Shown: positions 36,901 through 46,540 of the stretch, in pieces
How positions within the stretch are numbered: the stretch's first letter is position 1
How the letters are laid out: every line of letters starts with the position of its first letter
Source: Sciurus carolinensis
Taxonomy: Eukaryota; Chordata; Mammalia; Rodentia; Sciuridae
Direction of reading: 5' to 3'
DNA length: 64,000 bases
NCBI RefSeq assembly: GCF_902686445.1
Contig: NC_062219.1
Coordinates: forward strand, 48,945,056-49,009,055
Notes under the pieces: model-generated
Seen by the model: the letters and a program-made list of their open reading frames with translations, nothing else
What the model was told of the DNA's origin: nothing
Databases searched by the model: none
Program-made: the position numbers and the translations under genes

Positions 36901-37786
36901 GTCCAAATCTTCAACTTGTTGGCTTAGGATCAGACTTCCTCAACAGGACTCCCATAGCACAAGAAATAAAAGCAAGAATCAACAACTGGGATAGAGTCAA
37001 ACTAAAAAGCTTTCTCTCAGCAAAGGAAACTAACAGCAATGTGAAGAGAGAGCCTACAGAGTGGGAGAATATCTTTGCCACTCATACTTCAGATAGAGCG
37101 CTAATTTCCAGAATCTATAAAGAACTCAAAAAACTCTACACGAAGAATACAAATAATCCAATCAACTAATGGGCTAAGACACTTCACAGAACAGACACTT
37201 CACAGAAGAAGATGTACAAGCAATCAACAGATATATGAAAAAATGTTCAACATCCCTAGTAATAAGGGAAATGAAAATCAAAACTACCCTAAGATTTCAT
37301 CTCACCCCAATTAGAATGGCGATTATCAAGAACACAAGCAACAATAGATGTTGGCTAGGATGTGGTGAAAAAGGAACACTCATACATTGCTGGTGGGGTT
37401 GCAAATTAGTGCAGCCACTCTGGAAAGCAGTATGGAGATTCCTCAGAAAGCTTGGAATGGAGTCACCATTTGACCCAGCTATCCCACTCCTTGGCCTATA
37501 CCCAAAGAACTTAAAATCAGCATACTACAGAGATACAGCCACATCAATGTTCATTGCTGCTCAATTCACCATAGCCAGATTGTGGAACCAACCTAGATGC
37601 CCTTCAGTTGATGAATGGATAAAGAAACTGTGGCATATTTATACAATGGAATATTACTCCGCCATGAAGAATGATAAAATTATGGCATTTGCAGGCAAAT
37701 GGATGAAATTGGAGAATATCATGCTAAGTGAGATAAGACAATCTCAAAAAACTAAAGGACAAATGATCTCGCTGATAAGCGGATGA
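33939..37786 (+). pseudogene. L1 ORF2 remnant: endonuclease and reverse transcriptase, frameshifted
   Basis: The start at 33939 lies 31 bp after ORF1. The endonuclease is split over three frames: 33939-34226 with 'ITLNVNGLNSS' and 'LQETH'; 34136-34384 with 'INIYAPN'; then about 34385-34740 with 'GDFNTPLS', one stop (TGA at 34556-34558) and 'SDHNGLK'. The linker is open at 34740-35390. The reverse transcriptase piece 35541-36218 includes '[12 protein letters not shown]' and the catalytic box, which reads VADD (36033-36044) instead of the usual FADD. A 29-bp tandem duplication at 36578-36635 breaks the frame. The C-terminal pieces are 36669-37169 and 37235-37786; the latter keeps the Cys motif 'CWWGC'. 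Confidence 0.95.
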
Positions 37787-38051
37787 GGACATATATTGGG
37801 GGGTGGGAGGGGTTAGCATTAGGGTTAGGGTTAGGTTTAGGGTTAGGAATAAGGAGTGTGGTAAGAATGAAAGAAAGAAGGACTGTATAGAGGGAAAAGA
37901 GGGGTGGGAGGGGTGGGTGGAAGGGACAAAAAATAATGAATCAAACATCATTGCCCTATGTAAACGTATGATTACACAAATGGTATGCCTTGACTCCATG
38001 TACAAATAGAGAAACAACATGTATCCCATTTGTATACAATAATAATAAAAA
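37787..38051 (+). other. 3' UTR of L1 with telomere-like hexamers and A-tail
   Basis: G-rich tract followed by repeats of ttaggg at about 37813-37846 ('attagggttagggttaggtt' and on), then an A/G-rich stretch, then 'ccatgtacaaatagagaaac' and the A-rich tail ending at 38051. The G-runs could fold as a quadruplex in RNA or DNA; a G-rich 3' UTR tract is a known trait of mammalian L1s. Confidence 0.9.
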
Positions 38052-38064
38052 AATAAATTAGACA
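38052..38064. repeat. Right target-site duplication of plus-strand L1
   Basis: aataaattagaca, identical to 31776-31788. Confidence 0.93.
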
Positions 38065-38654
38065 ACATAGATCAGTGCAACCTATTCCTATTGAACCTAT
38101 TTATAGCACTTATAGGTAAGTTCTCACAGGCAGGTAAAGACTGAAGGAATCATAGTTTATCCAATCCCTTAACAAATGAGCTAACTGATTCAGAGCATGA
38201 CTTAAATTCATCACACAACATTATCAATCTAATTCATTTTATTATACAACAGCCTGGAGATTGAGTAAATACAGCTATCCTTTTCCTCTTTTTTAAAACC
38301 CATATTGCTTTTGTTAGGAAAATGTACCCATCAAGTGCCCAACACGCAAGTATAACACTAGGAAAAATATATTAGATATGACAGTTTTAAAAATTAGAAT
38401 AAATAAATGACAGAATGATGAGCATCAGCTTATTTAGTTTACCTCCAATTCTAATTTCATAAGTATTAGAAAACTAACTAGAAAAGAAAATACTAGAAGG
38501 AAAGGGGGAGGGGAATAGTCAACTTGAGAATAACTAGCTCTCCCTCACAGGTGAGGATTTTTTGTTACACTGGTAAAGCTCCACTCCTTGAACATGTCAT
38601 AATATGTGAAGACACAAAAAGTAAGAGAACCTAAGAAGGTTTTCAAAAACGTAT
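38065..38654. other. Non-coding, nothing recognised
   Basis: No gene or repeat identified. Confidence 0.5.
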
Positions 38655-39500
38655 TTTATTTTAAATAATTTTGAACTTTAAGAAGAGTTGCAAAGATGGT
38701 ATAAAGAATTTCTTATCTAGCTCCCTCATTGTTAACATCTAAATAAGCATCATTCAGTTACCAAAACTGAGAACATAATAATGGAACAATCCTATTAGCT
38801 GTGACAGATTTTGTCTAGATTTTATGAGCTTTTCCATCAATACCTTTGTTCTATTCCAGGTTCTAATCCAGGATGTCGCTCCAATAACCTGCTGAGTTTC
38901 CTTCAGTCTGTGACAACTCCTAAGTATTTATTTATCTTTCATGTGATTTTTACTTTTGAAGGACTGTGGTTGTATATTTTGTACAATGTTACTCAATTCA
39001 GCTTTGTACAGGGTTTCTCATAATGCTGTTGAAGTTGTAGATTTGGAGGAAGCATGTCACAGAAGTTATGTGCCCTTCTCACTACATCAAGCAAAGGTAC
39101 ATGATGTTCACATATGTCACTTTCCTGGAATGTTAATTTTGATCGCTGGGTTAAGGTGATATCTGATGTCTGATTTCTTTACTAATAATTTTTTTACTTT
39201 ATATCTAATAAATACTTGGTAGGAAATACTTTAAGGCTATGTAATTATCCTGTTTATTCTTAAATTTTTGTCCACTAACTTTATCAGACATCTATAAATC
39301 TTGTTTGCTTTCATCACTACTATGATGTTTAAATAGTGATTTTCTACTTCCTTTATTCCCTATATTTATTAAAGAGAATTATACTAAGGAAAGGAGTTGC
39401 ACTTTCTCAACAACCTATTTTTTTTTATTAAATATTTATCTATATCAGTGATATTCAGTGATATATATTTTATCTGAGTAATAATTCAATGCAGTAGATT
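38655..39500. repeat. Ancient mammalian interspersed repeat (L1M/L1ME-like 3' UTR)
   Basis: 'actttaagaagagttgcaaa', 'ccctcattgttaacatct', 'ctattccaggttctaatcc', 'cagtctgtgacaactcctaa', 'gtacaatgttactcaattca' and 'tcacagaagttatgtgccc' follow in order a long, common ancient repeat that I associate with L1M-family non-coding sequence. The open frames at 38811-39023 and 38956-39159 are part of it and do not indicate a gene. The family name and strand are uncertain. Confidence 0.6.
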
Positions 39501-39821
39501 TTTAAACTATTTTGGGTTTGACCAATAGGACTTTTCAGATGTGCTGCTATATCTCTCTGGAATTTTTTCATAGTTTTTTTTTTTTTTTTTTTGGTGAGCA
39601 CTTCATTACAATTAATATTACAATAAGTCCCAGGATTATCTAAGAATTTGCCTGTACCAACCCTGGAAGAACCATTTCTCAAAGGAGCCCACTTCTTTAA
39701 CTAGAAAATGATTTTTTTGAAGTTAACATCTAGATATTTGGACATTTTAAATAGCAAATGTATTTGTTGTTACTGAAATATCACTGCTTTTTAGAGATTC
39801 TTAGTAAATAGGTAAATTCAT

Positions 39822-39861
39822 ATAAATATATGAATATATATACATATATATATATATATGT
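39822..39861. repeat. AT-rich simple repeat
   Basis: Imperfect (TA)n run ending 'atatatatatatatatg'. Confidence 0.85.
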
Positions 39862-39909
39862 AGTATCTAGCAGTTTGTTTTGGGGGGGATGGGGGTATAC
39901 TAACCATGT

Positions 39910-40080
39910 ATATACAGAAGGTCCCTGACTTCACAATTGTTCAGCTTATAATTTTTTGACATGTTGGCAGACAATTGCTCAATAATTTATAAAGAAACAA
40001 GAAAAAAATCCAGTAGCATTACTGTGTACTTTTAAAAACTGCAAGACAGATATTGTTTCAAATGTGAGAAACAGGTCCAG
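39910..40080. repeat. Unclassified ancient repeat remnant
   Basis: 'aaggtccctgacttcacaat' followed by 'tcagcttataattttttgac' resembles a known ancient DNA-transposon-like repeat whose ends read 'cttgacttacgatgg...cgacttatgattttttgac'. Family not assigned. Confidence 0.35.
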
Positions 40081-41582
40081 TGAGTATTGCCAAGTCAATA
40101 TGGATTTTCCATACATTTGTTCTATGTTATAAATGACATATTTAGTCATTTAAACCTTTTCAACATCACCATTTACAAATCAATGCAGTGGAGTTTTAGG
40201 ACCTGAATAATACATAACATAATTAATATTCAAGTATATTTATCCCACAAAACTTTAAGAATATGAATAAAAGAATTTTCAATTACATTTCACAAGTAAA
40301 GACATATTACCCAAAAACCGTAGGATAAATTGCATGCAAGGTCTACTAGCTAAAACAGAAGACATTCTGTGCAGAATGCTAGAGAGTTTTTCATGCCATT
40401 AGAAAGACAAAAAATAAGTAGACCATTAATGAGATTATGTTTGGTAAGATATGAAAATAGCAGAGCCAAGTGCGGTTGGGAGTAGGGCAAGTGATGACTT
40501 TGGTAGCAGATGACTTGAGGTTATGGATCTTATAAATCCTAGTTCAGGCTTTGGGTTTTCTTGTGAATAGAATGGCTCAATCTCACAGTGGAATCTGTTC
40601 AGGGAAAAGGAAGCAGTGCAGCCAGTTAGAGGAGTTTTAAAATAATCCAGACAAAAGAAGATTCCAGCCTCTGGCATAATCGCAGTAGAAGTAATGACAA
40701 GTGTTTAAAATGTGGAAATCATTGAAAGGCTGAATCAGTAGCACTTGCTTTCAGAAAATGTATATGATTTATGGTTTTGAGGAGTCTAGAGTTTTGACCT
40801 AAGCAATAGGAAGACTAGCTTGATGTTAACTCCAATTGGAAAGTTATGAGTGGAGAAGATTTCAGGGGAGGATCAGGAGTTCCACTGGGGAATGCTGATC
40901 TTGAGGTATCAATAACCCACCCAACAGGAAGTGTCAAGTCAACATAGGTGAAGGAAAGGATAGTGTGGCTTTATGGCATGAGGGAAAGAAAGTATCATGT
41001 CTCTGTGAAAGTCAAATTACTTTTTCATTAATTTCTAGAGATGTTTTGCACTCTCCTAAATTATGATACTACATTAAGGAAGAAACAGTGGAAGTTTATT
41101 GTTTTAAAGAAGAATATATTTTAGTGGCAGGAGATTGAAATTTTAAAAATTAAAACAATAAGCAAAATATATAATAAGTTGAAAAATAATGCATGCTCTG
41201 TGAAAGAAAAGTATGAAAGAGCAGTGGGTAACTAGAAGTGCTTGCCAGATGGCATAAGAGCCGTCATGGAAATGATTGCTATATACCTCTCAACGCTTAT
41301 CCTGAACAACTAGGTGGTCACACACAAGTCGGAGAAGCTTTTGCAGAATTTACAATATCTCTAAGATGCCTATGTTAGCTGCCAAACTCTATGAAGTAGA
41401 GGACTATGAACATGATCTGCAACTTTTTTTTGGAGGGGGGATTATATTTTTATTTACAATTCTGCAAATAACTATTTTTCTATCATCCTCAAATATGACA
41501 AAACAGTTTTAATATCATTATAAGGTTATGGATTTAAATATATTTGATGAATTCTCATTTATTAGTGTTTCATATTTGAATT
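40081..41582. other. Non-coding, nothing recognised
   Basis: About 1.5 kb without gene or nameable repeat. The minus-strand 80-codon frame at 40435-40677 has no recognised product. Confidence 0.5.
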
Positions 41583-41680
41583 TTTTAGGTTTTTAAACTT
41601 TTTATGGATGATGGGGATAGAACCCAGGTCCTTCTACGTTCTAAATGTTCGCTCTACCCCCAAGGTATACCTCTAGCCAC
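41583..41680 (-). mobile_element. ID-type SINE
   Basis: Plus strand: T-rich tail, then 'gatggggatagaacccaggt', 'ccttctacgttctaaatgtt', 'cgctctacccccaaggtata' and 'ctctagcc'. This is the reversed ID unit derived from a tRNA gene. It is older than the other ID copies. Confidence 0.78.
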
Positions 41681-41699
41681 TAGCTGTTTTTGCTTGTTC

Positions 41700-42337
41700 G
41701 TTCTATATTAATTATACAGCAAGCTGGGTTTCATCATGGTATATTTATAAAATGCAATTTGAATAGTTTTGCTCCTCGATTCCTACCCCACCCCTCCATC
41801 CTCCCTCCTCCTGATCCTCTTCCTCTGTAATAATTGTGTCCCTTCTATCTTCATGGCACCCTTCCTCTTTCTCTTGACTTTTCCCACCGGCTACCATATA
41901 TGACAGAAAACACATGACGCGTTTTTGTTTTTGTTTTTTTTTTCTGAGTCTGACTTGTTTCATTCAAAATTATGGTCTCTAGTTGCATCAGTTTTCCTGC
42001 AAATGACATAATTCATTCTTCTTTATAACTGAATAAAACTCCATTGTGTATTAATACTACATTTTCTTTATCCATTCAGGTGTTTTTGGACACCTAAATT
42101 GATTTCATAACTTGGCTATTGTGAAGTGTGTGATAAACAGGGGTATGCATGTTATCTCTAAAATAGGCTGACTCTAATGCTTTGTGATAAACACTATGGT
42201 ACAGCTGGATCATATGGTGGTTGTACTTTTAGCTTGGTGAGGAGCCACCATACTAATTTTCACAGTGGCTGTACCAATTTACATTTCCACCAACAGTATA
42301 TAAAAGTTCCCTTTTCTGCACATTCTTGCCAGCATTG
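41700..42337 (-). mobile_element. L1 3' segment of an inverted (twin-primed) copy
   Basis: Minus-strand L1 3' UTR and ORF2 end: 'aagctgggtttcatcatgg', the pyrimidine-rich UTR, then 'aaaactccattgtgtatta' and 'gtggctgtaccaatttacat'. It is interrupted at 42353-42509 by a younger L1 and resumes at 42525-42600 ('ttgatgattgccattctaac' to 'ttttcctgactgttaatg'). It belongs with the short inverted piece at 42600-42660. Confidence 0.8.
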
Positions 42338-42352
42338 ACTACTTGTGTTCTT
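42338..42352. repeat. Left target-site duplication of inner young L1
   Basis: actacttgtgttctt; matches 42510-42524 (actatttgtattctt) with two differences. Confidence 0.75.
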
Positions 42353-42509
42353 TTTTAAATTTTTTTTTTATTTTTACAGACTGCATTTTGATTCATTGTA
42401 CACAAATGGGGTTTGTTTTTATGGTTGTGCACGATGTAGATTCATACCATTCGTGTAATCATACATATACATAGGGTAATGATGTCTGTCTCATTCCCCC
42501 ATTTTTCAT
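42353..42509 (-). mobile_element. Short, strongly 5'-truncated young L1
   Basis: About 157 bp: T-run, 'cagactgcattttgattcat', 'tgtacacaaatggggtttg', 'gatgtctgtctcattccccc'. It is the 3' UTR end of the L1 type found also at 44076-44333. It is inserted into an older L1. Confidence 0.82.
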
Positions 42510-42599
42510 ACTATTTGTATTCTTGATGATTGCCATTCTAACTAGAGCAAGATATGGAATCTCAAAGCTGTTTTGATTTGCATTTTCCTGACTGTTAAT
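42510..42599 (-). mobile_element. Continuation of older L1 after inner insertion
   Basis: Resumes the minus-strand ORF2 text exactly where it stopped before 42338-42352 (shared target duplication) and runs to 'ctgactgttaatg'. Confidence 0.75.
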
Positions 42600-42660
42600 G
42601 GACACTTTTCAAAAGACATACAAATGGTCAACCACTATATAAAAAAATGTTCAGAAACTA
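42600..42660 (+). mobile_element. Inverted 5' piece of the same L1
   Basis: 'acacttttcaaaagacatac' followed by 'aaatggtcaac' and 'aaaaaaatgttcag' is plus-strand ORF2 lying immediately 5' of the segment at 42525-42599 in L1 coordinates. Opposite orientation plus adjacency is the mark of twin priming. Confidence 0.65.
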
Positions 42661-43014
42661 TAACTTTTAATTTAAACTAGGAAGATATTCAAATGGAAGG
42701 ACTCTATAAACATGTACAATACCACAGTTAATTTTGAGATACACAAAAGTTAGCTCGGATACACTTAATTTCATCATTAGTATTTAAACTCTTCAACTCA
42801 CATTGGTGGTAATGTGAGGTAAGGGAGTCATGCTTTTCAATTAATATAATCAAGGTGTCACCCATTTCCTTTGGTGGAAGGGATTGAAAGAGTAAGAGAA
42901 GGGGAAGACAAGAGCTTTGGAGATAGAAGCAGGCTGATAGAAAACACAGTTACATTTTTTATGACAAACTTAATTCTTTCTTTTTTTTAAAATTTATTAA
43001 AACCTTTTATTCAT
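42661..43014. other. Non-coding, nothing recognised
   Basis: No gene or nameable repeat. Confidence 0.5.
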
Positions 43015-43265
43015 TCTTTTTTAGATATACATGACAGTAGATTGCATTTTGACATATTGTACATACATGGAGTATAACTTATTTTTAAATGCTTTTTTAG
43101 TTGTAGGTGAACGCCTTTATTTTTATTCATTTTTATGTGGTGCTGAGGATTGAACCAGTGCCGCCTACACACTAGGTGAGCCATCTACTGCTGAGACATA
43201 ACCCCAGTTCCTATAACTTATTTTAATTTTAATTAGGATCTTATTCTTGTGGTTGTAGCACATGT
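43015..43265 (-). mobile_element. L1 3' terminus, split by an ID SINE
   Basis: 'ttagatatacatgacagtag' to 'catggagtataactt', then the SINE, then 'attttaattttaattaggat' and 'cttattcttgtggttgtag'. It is a severely truncated copy of the same L1 type as the outer L1 at 7639. Confidence 0.75.
43086..43211 (-). mobile_element. ID-type SINE inserted in L1
   Basis: Plus strand: 'ttagttgtaggtgaacgcct' (tail), 'atgtggtgctgaggattgaa', 'cactaggtgagccatctac', 'ctgctgagacataaccccag'. Bounded by the 13-bp duplication tataacttatttt (43073-43085 and 43212-43224). Confidence 0.88.
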
Positions 43266-43454
43266 AGCTAATAATTAGTGTACAGACAGATATGATTCTG
43301 TTACATTCTTGCAAATACAGGTATCTTTAATCTTTTCTTTAGGCAATCAGAAATTATTATAGGAGGAACACTGAACTATTAAAAAAGGAAAATACAGTGA
43401 AAAGATTTTATATTCTAAACATCATTGAAGACCTAAGTTGTAATTACAAAAATT

Positions 43455-43680
43455 AATAGTTAACACATACTAGGCATTTTCTTCTTGACAGGGATTGTTT
43501 TAAGTGATATACACTTTAATTCCTTTAACATATATATAACAACCTTAAGAAATAGATGCTAATTTCATCAATGTTCTAAAGATGCAGAAACTGGGACTCA
43601 TAAAGCTTAAATAACTTGTCAAATTCACACATCTGTAGCAATCTGACACCTCAACACACATTTGCACCTGCTAGGCAATG
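43455..43680 (-). repeat. MIR SINE
   Basis: 'cacatactaggcattttctt', 'tatacactttaattcctt', 'aagatgcagaaactgggact' and 'cttgtcaaattcacacatct' are reversed MIR in order. Confidence 0.75.
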
Positions 43681-43801
43681 CAGGACACTTTACTTTCAGT
43701 GGAGAATAACTTGTTCTATTTTTACATACGAATTTTGCAAATTCTCTTTTTTCATTTTTGTGCACTCATAAAAATTTATGACACCAGAGGAAACAAGGCT
43801 C

Positions 43802-43960
43802 AAAGCCATTGCCAATCACAACCTCAGAAGACACAATCTTGAAATCCATAATCCCGGAGATTGAAATTTCAAAGAAACAAAATCCCTAAAATTTAAATCT
43901 CAAAATCACAATCCCTAAAGATTCAAATTCTGATTGTTGAAACTCTGAAAGTTGAAATTC
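43802..43960 (+). repeat. Left terminal inverted repeat of MULE element
   Basis: 'gccattgcc', 'cagaagacacaatcttgaa', 'ccataatcccggagattgaa' and on, matching the reverse complement of 46381-46525 at roughly two thirds of positions by eye. It contains repeated 'aatcccta/aatctc' words. Confidence 0.72.
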
Positions 43961-44068
43961 AGAAAACTGCATTCCCATGAATCAAAACATTATATTAGAG
44001 GGGTACAAAGATGAATTCTGGGGAAAGGATTGGCTATATCATATAGCAATGATTATAACGTCAGTTAA

Positions 44069-44075
44069 AAACTGT
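44069..44075. repeat. Possible target-site duplication copy (aaactgt)
   Basis: The same 7-mer occurs at 44334-44340 and at 45146-45152, that is, at the three junctions of the two L1s inserted here. Confidence 0.5.
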
Positions 44076-44333
44076 GCCTTTTCTTTTTTTTAATTTTTTT
44101 TTATTTTTAGAGACTGTATTTTGATTCATTGTACACAAATGGGGTACAATTTTCATTTCTGTGGTTGTACACAATGTAGATTCACACCATTCATGTAATT
44201 ACACATGTACACAGGATAATGATGTCTGTCTCATTCCACCATCTTTCATACACCCTCCCCACCTCTAATTTCCCTCTCTGTAATCTAAAGTTCCTCCATT
44301 CTTCTCTCACCCCCACCACCTCCCCCATTACAT
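44076..44333 (-). mobile_element. Truncated L1 3' end
   Basis: T-rich tail, then 'gagactgtattttgattcat' and 'tgtacacaaatggggtacaa', then the pyrimidine-rich 3' UTR to 'cctcccccattacat'. Same 3' UTR type as 42353-42509 and different from the L1 that follows it. Confidence 0.82.
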
Positions 44334-44340
44334 AAACTGT

Positions 44341-44685
44341 TCTAAGATTTCATCTCACCCATCAGAATGGCATTTATCAAAAACATAAATAATAATAAAT
44401 GTTGGCAAAGATGTGGGGGAAAAGGTACACTCATATATTGCTGGTGGGAATGCAAATTGGTGCAACCCTTATGGAAAGCAGTATGGAGATTCCTCAGGAA
44501 ACTTGGAATGGAACCACCATTTGACCCAGCTATCCCACTTCTTAGTTTATACCCAAAGTACTTAAAATCAGCATATTACAGTGATACAGTCACATCAATA
44601 TTATAGCAGCTCAATTCATAAGAGCTAAACTAGGAACCAACCTAGATGTCTTTCAACACATGAATGGATAAAAAATATGTGGTGT

Positions 44686-44733
<48 letters not shown>

Positions 44734-45145
44734 TGGAATATTACTCAACCTTGAAGAAGAATGAAATGATGGCGTTTGTAGGAAAATAGAACTGGAGAAT
44801 ATCATACTAAGTGAAATAGGCCAATCCCCCAAATTCAAAAGTCAAATGTTTTCTCTGATATTTGGATGCTAATTCACAGTGGGGGGTGGGACTAGGGAAG
44901 AATAGAGTTACTTTAGGTAGAAGTGAGTGAAGGGAGGGGAGGGGTATGGAGATGAGAAGGATAGTAGAGTGAAACAGACATTATTACCCTATGTACATAT
45001 ACAACTATGCAACTGGTGGGATTCTATATCATGTATAGCTAGAAAAATGAGAAATTATACTCCATTATATATTATGTATCAAAGTGCATCCTACTGTCAT
45101 GTATAGCTAATTAAAACAAATAAAAAATTGAAAAAAAGAAAAAGG
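44341..45145 (+). mobile_element. 5'-truncated L1, end of ORF2 and 3' UTR
   Basis: From 'taagatttcatctcacccat' through the C-terminal ORF2 piece at 44367-44606 (with '[12 protein letters not shown]' and '[12 protein letters not shown]') to the 3' UTR and 'actgtcatgtatagctaatt' and an A-rich tail. A (TG)n expansion interrupts it at 44680-44732. It is an older 3' UTR type than its minus-strand neighbour. Confidence 0.85.
44680..44732. repeat. (TG)n microsatellite inside L1
   Basis: About 25 TG units with one TA interruption, grown from the 'atatacatac' site of ORF2's end. Confidence 0.95.
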
Positions 45146-45159
45146 AAACTGTCATTGAT

Positions 45160-45650
45160 CTGCATTGCTATTCCTTCCAGATGAAGAAATTGCAGTAATT
45201 TTGAATGAATTAAATATGCTTTTTCCTGAAGAAGTCAGCAAAACTACTGAAAAACTTGAAAATAATTATGTGCACAATAGGATAAAAGACATTTACATGA
45301 TGGTGTTGCTGTTGATTGCTGATATGGTTTCTGCCAAATCTGTGGTCTGTACATCAATGCATGCAGAATGGATTTCCATGTACCAAAACAACACAGAAGC
45401 ATGGCAGGAAGATGGGAAAATTTAACAAGGAGTGCTCATGTGGTTGTACATCAAGTCCTAAAAAATTTCAAAAAGTGCAGTACCACATACAAAAAGAAAC
45501 ACATATTCTCCAAAGAAAGCTATGTCCTAGAAGAAAAGAAGTATAGCTATTCATCCTGATGTGAAACTTCAAAATGTAGTTAACAATCTTGAAAATCAAC
45601 CAATTTTTATGAATCATCTCTACAAAATTGCAATAAACTTTTCTTCCCCT
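45160..45650 (+). pseudogene. MULE transposase C-terminal remnant, three frames
   Basis: MULE transposases cut and join DNA of MuDR-type elements. The remnant reads first in the frame of 45165 ('LLFLPDEEIAVILNELN', 'LFPEEV', 'LENNYV'), then 45316 ('FLPNLWSVHQ', 'NGFP'), with 'NNTEAW' in the first frame, then 45368 ('RWENL', 'AHVVVHQVLKNFKK'), and then 45561 ('LQNVVNNLENQP', 'IAINF'). In intact relatives these blocks follow one another as the region after the catalytic core: F-P-x-x-L-W, N-N-S-x-x-x-W-H-R-R-W, the L-V-G-x-x-H block, and a terminal 'IxxIVxxxxxR'. The catalytic core itself is missing or unreadable. Multiple shifts and stops mean it is dead. The family call comes from recalled family patterns, not a search. 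Confidence 0.62.
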
Positions 45651-46380
45651 TTTTATTTTTCCCTACCATTTGAAACTGTCTGCATTATTTTTTTCTATTT
45701 TCTAATCTATATATTTCATCTTCACATCATTTCCATTATTGGAGGTACATATCGGGTAAAGACTTGCAGAGAGTTCTAATTTCTTTTGTATAGTCTGCAA
45801 TTTTTTGCAAATTTTGACTCTACAAAAGTATATTATCACAAATCGTTAAGTAATGTGCATGTACTTAAAAATGAAGAGACGACTATATACATTTGGGAGT
45901 GATCATGTTTCTTCAGATATAGTCTGTTTGGGTGACTGCATAGTGATCCATAGAAGGGTTTTGTATTTGTTTTGTTTATTGCTATTCAATTATGTTGGAA
46001 GACTTAGGTGTGTCCATCAAGCATTTCAGAGGACCATAGTTGTAAAGCAGAGTGAGCACAATTACAAACAAAAGTGATATGTGTTTAAACAGCTTGCTTT
46101 ATAAACTATTTCTTTATGGAGACAGATTACTTGTTTATAGCTGTTAGACCTGTGCCAATGTTGTTAGTATATCTGAGTGCATATGCTTGCAAAAACATAC
46201 ATGCTATTATTGAAAAAACAATGAAGTTATTAAACAAGAATGCTATTCTATTATGTAAAGTGGCTATTATTTAAAGTATGCTATTCTACTACGTAAAATG
46301 TCATATTTTACATTTTTTCTCAAGTGAATTTCCTTTAAATGTGTAAATAAATGTCTTTCAAATTTTAAATTATTTTTTTC

Positions 46381-46525
46381 CAGACTTATGTTTTCTAGAT
46401 TTTGGTCTTTAAGGATTTTAAACTTCGGAATTTGATCTTTCAGTATTTCTATATTCAGGATTATGGTGTTCAGAAATGTGTCTTTTAGAACTGTGGCCTT
46501 AAATCACTCAAGGCAAATGCTACAA
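46381..46525 (-). repeat. Right terminal inverted repeat of MULE element
   Basis: Its reverse complement reads 'gccacagttctaaaagacac', 'ctgaacaccataatcctgaa' and on, parallel to the left repeat. Word pattern 'aggatta/ggattt' recurs. Confidence 0.72.
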
Positions 46526-46540
46526 TACAGAAAATTTTAT

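Larger units (their letters stand above)
31789..38051 (+). mobile_element. Full-length L1 retrotransposon
   Basis: 6263 bp between perfect 13-bp target duplications. In order: GC-rich repeated 5' UTR (31789-32862), ORF1 remnant (32863-33907), a 31-bp gap, ORF2 remnant (33939-37786), 3' UTR with telomere-like hexamers, and an A-rich tail at 38039-38051. The 5' end is complete. Both proteins are interrupted, so the copy is dead in cis. It shares the 3' UTR type of the youngest L1 fragments in the window and a different 5' UTR from the nested L1. Confidence 0.96.
43780..46531. mobile_element. MULE-type DNA transposon (MuDR superfamily, Ricksha-like), decayed
   Basis: About 2.75 kb, of which roughly 1.07 kb (44076-45145) is later L1. 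Long inverted ends of about 150 bp face each other (43802-43960 and 46381-46525). A remnant of a MULE transposase lies between them at 45160-45650, read on the plus strand. Candidate 9-bp target duplication: aaaatttat (43771-43779) against aaattttat (46532-46540), one difference; nine bases is the usual MuDR duplication, but the text is AT-rich and this may be chance. The outer limits are therefore uncertain by some 15-30 bp. Confidence 0.68.

Noticed and set aside
38811..39159. Two overlapping open frames suggesting an exon pair
   Set aside because: The whole stretch 38655-39500 follows a known ancient interspersed repeat.
44076..45145. A fourth twin-primed L1
   Set aside because: The minus-strand piece is a 3' terminus with its own tail and a different 3' UTR type from the plus-strand piece, so the two cannot come from one RNA.
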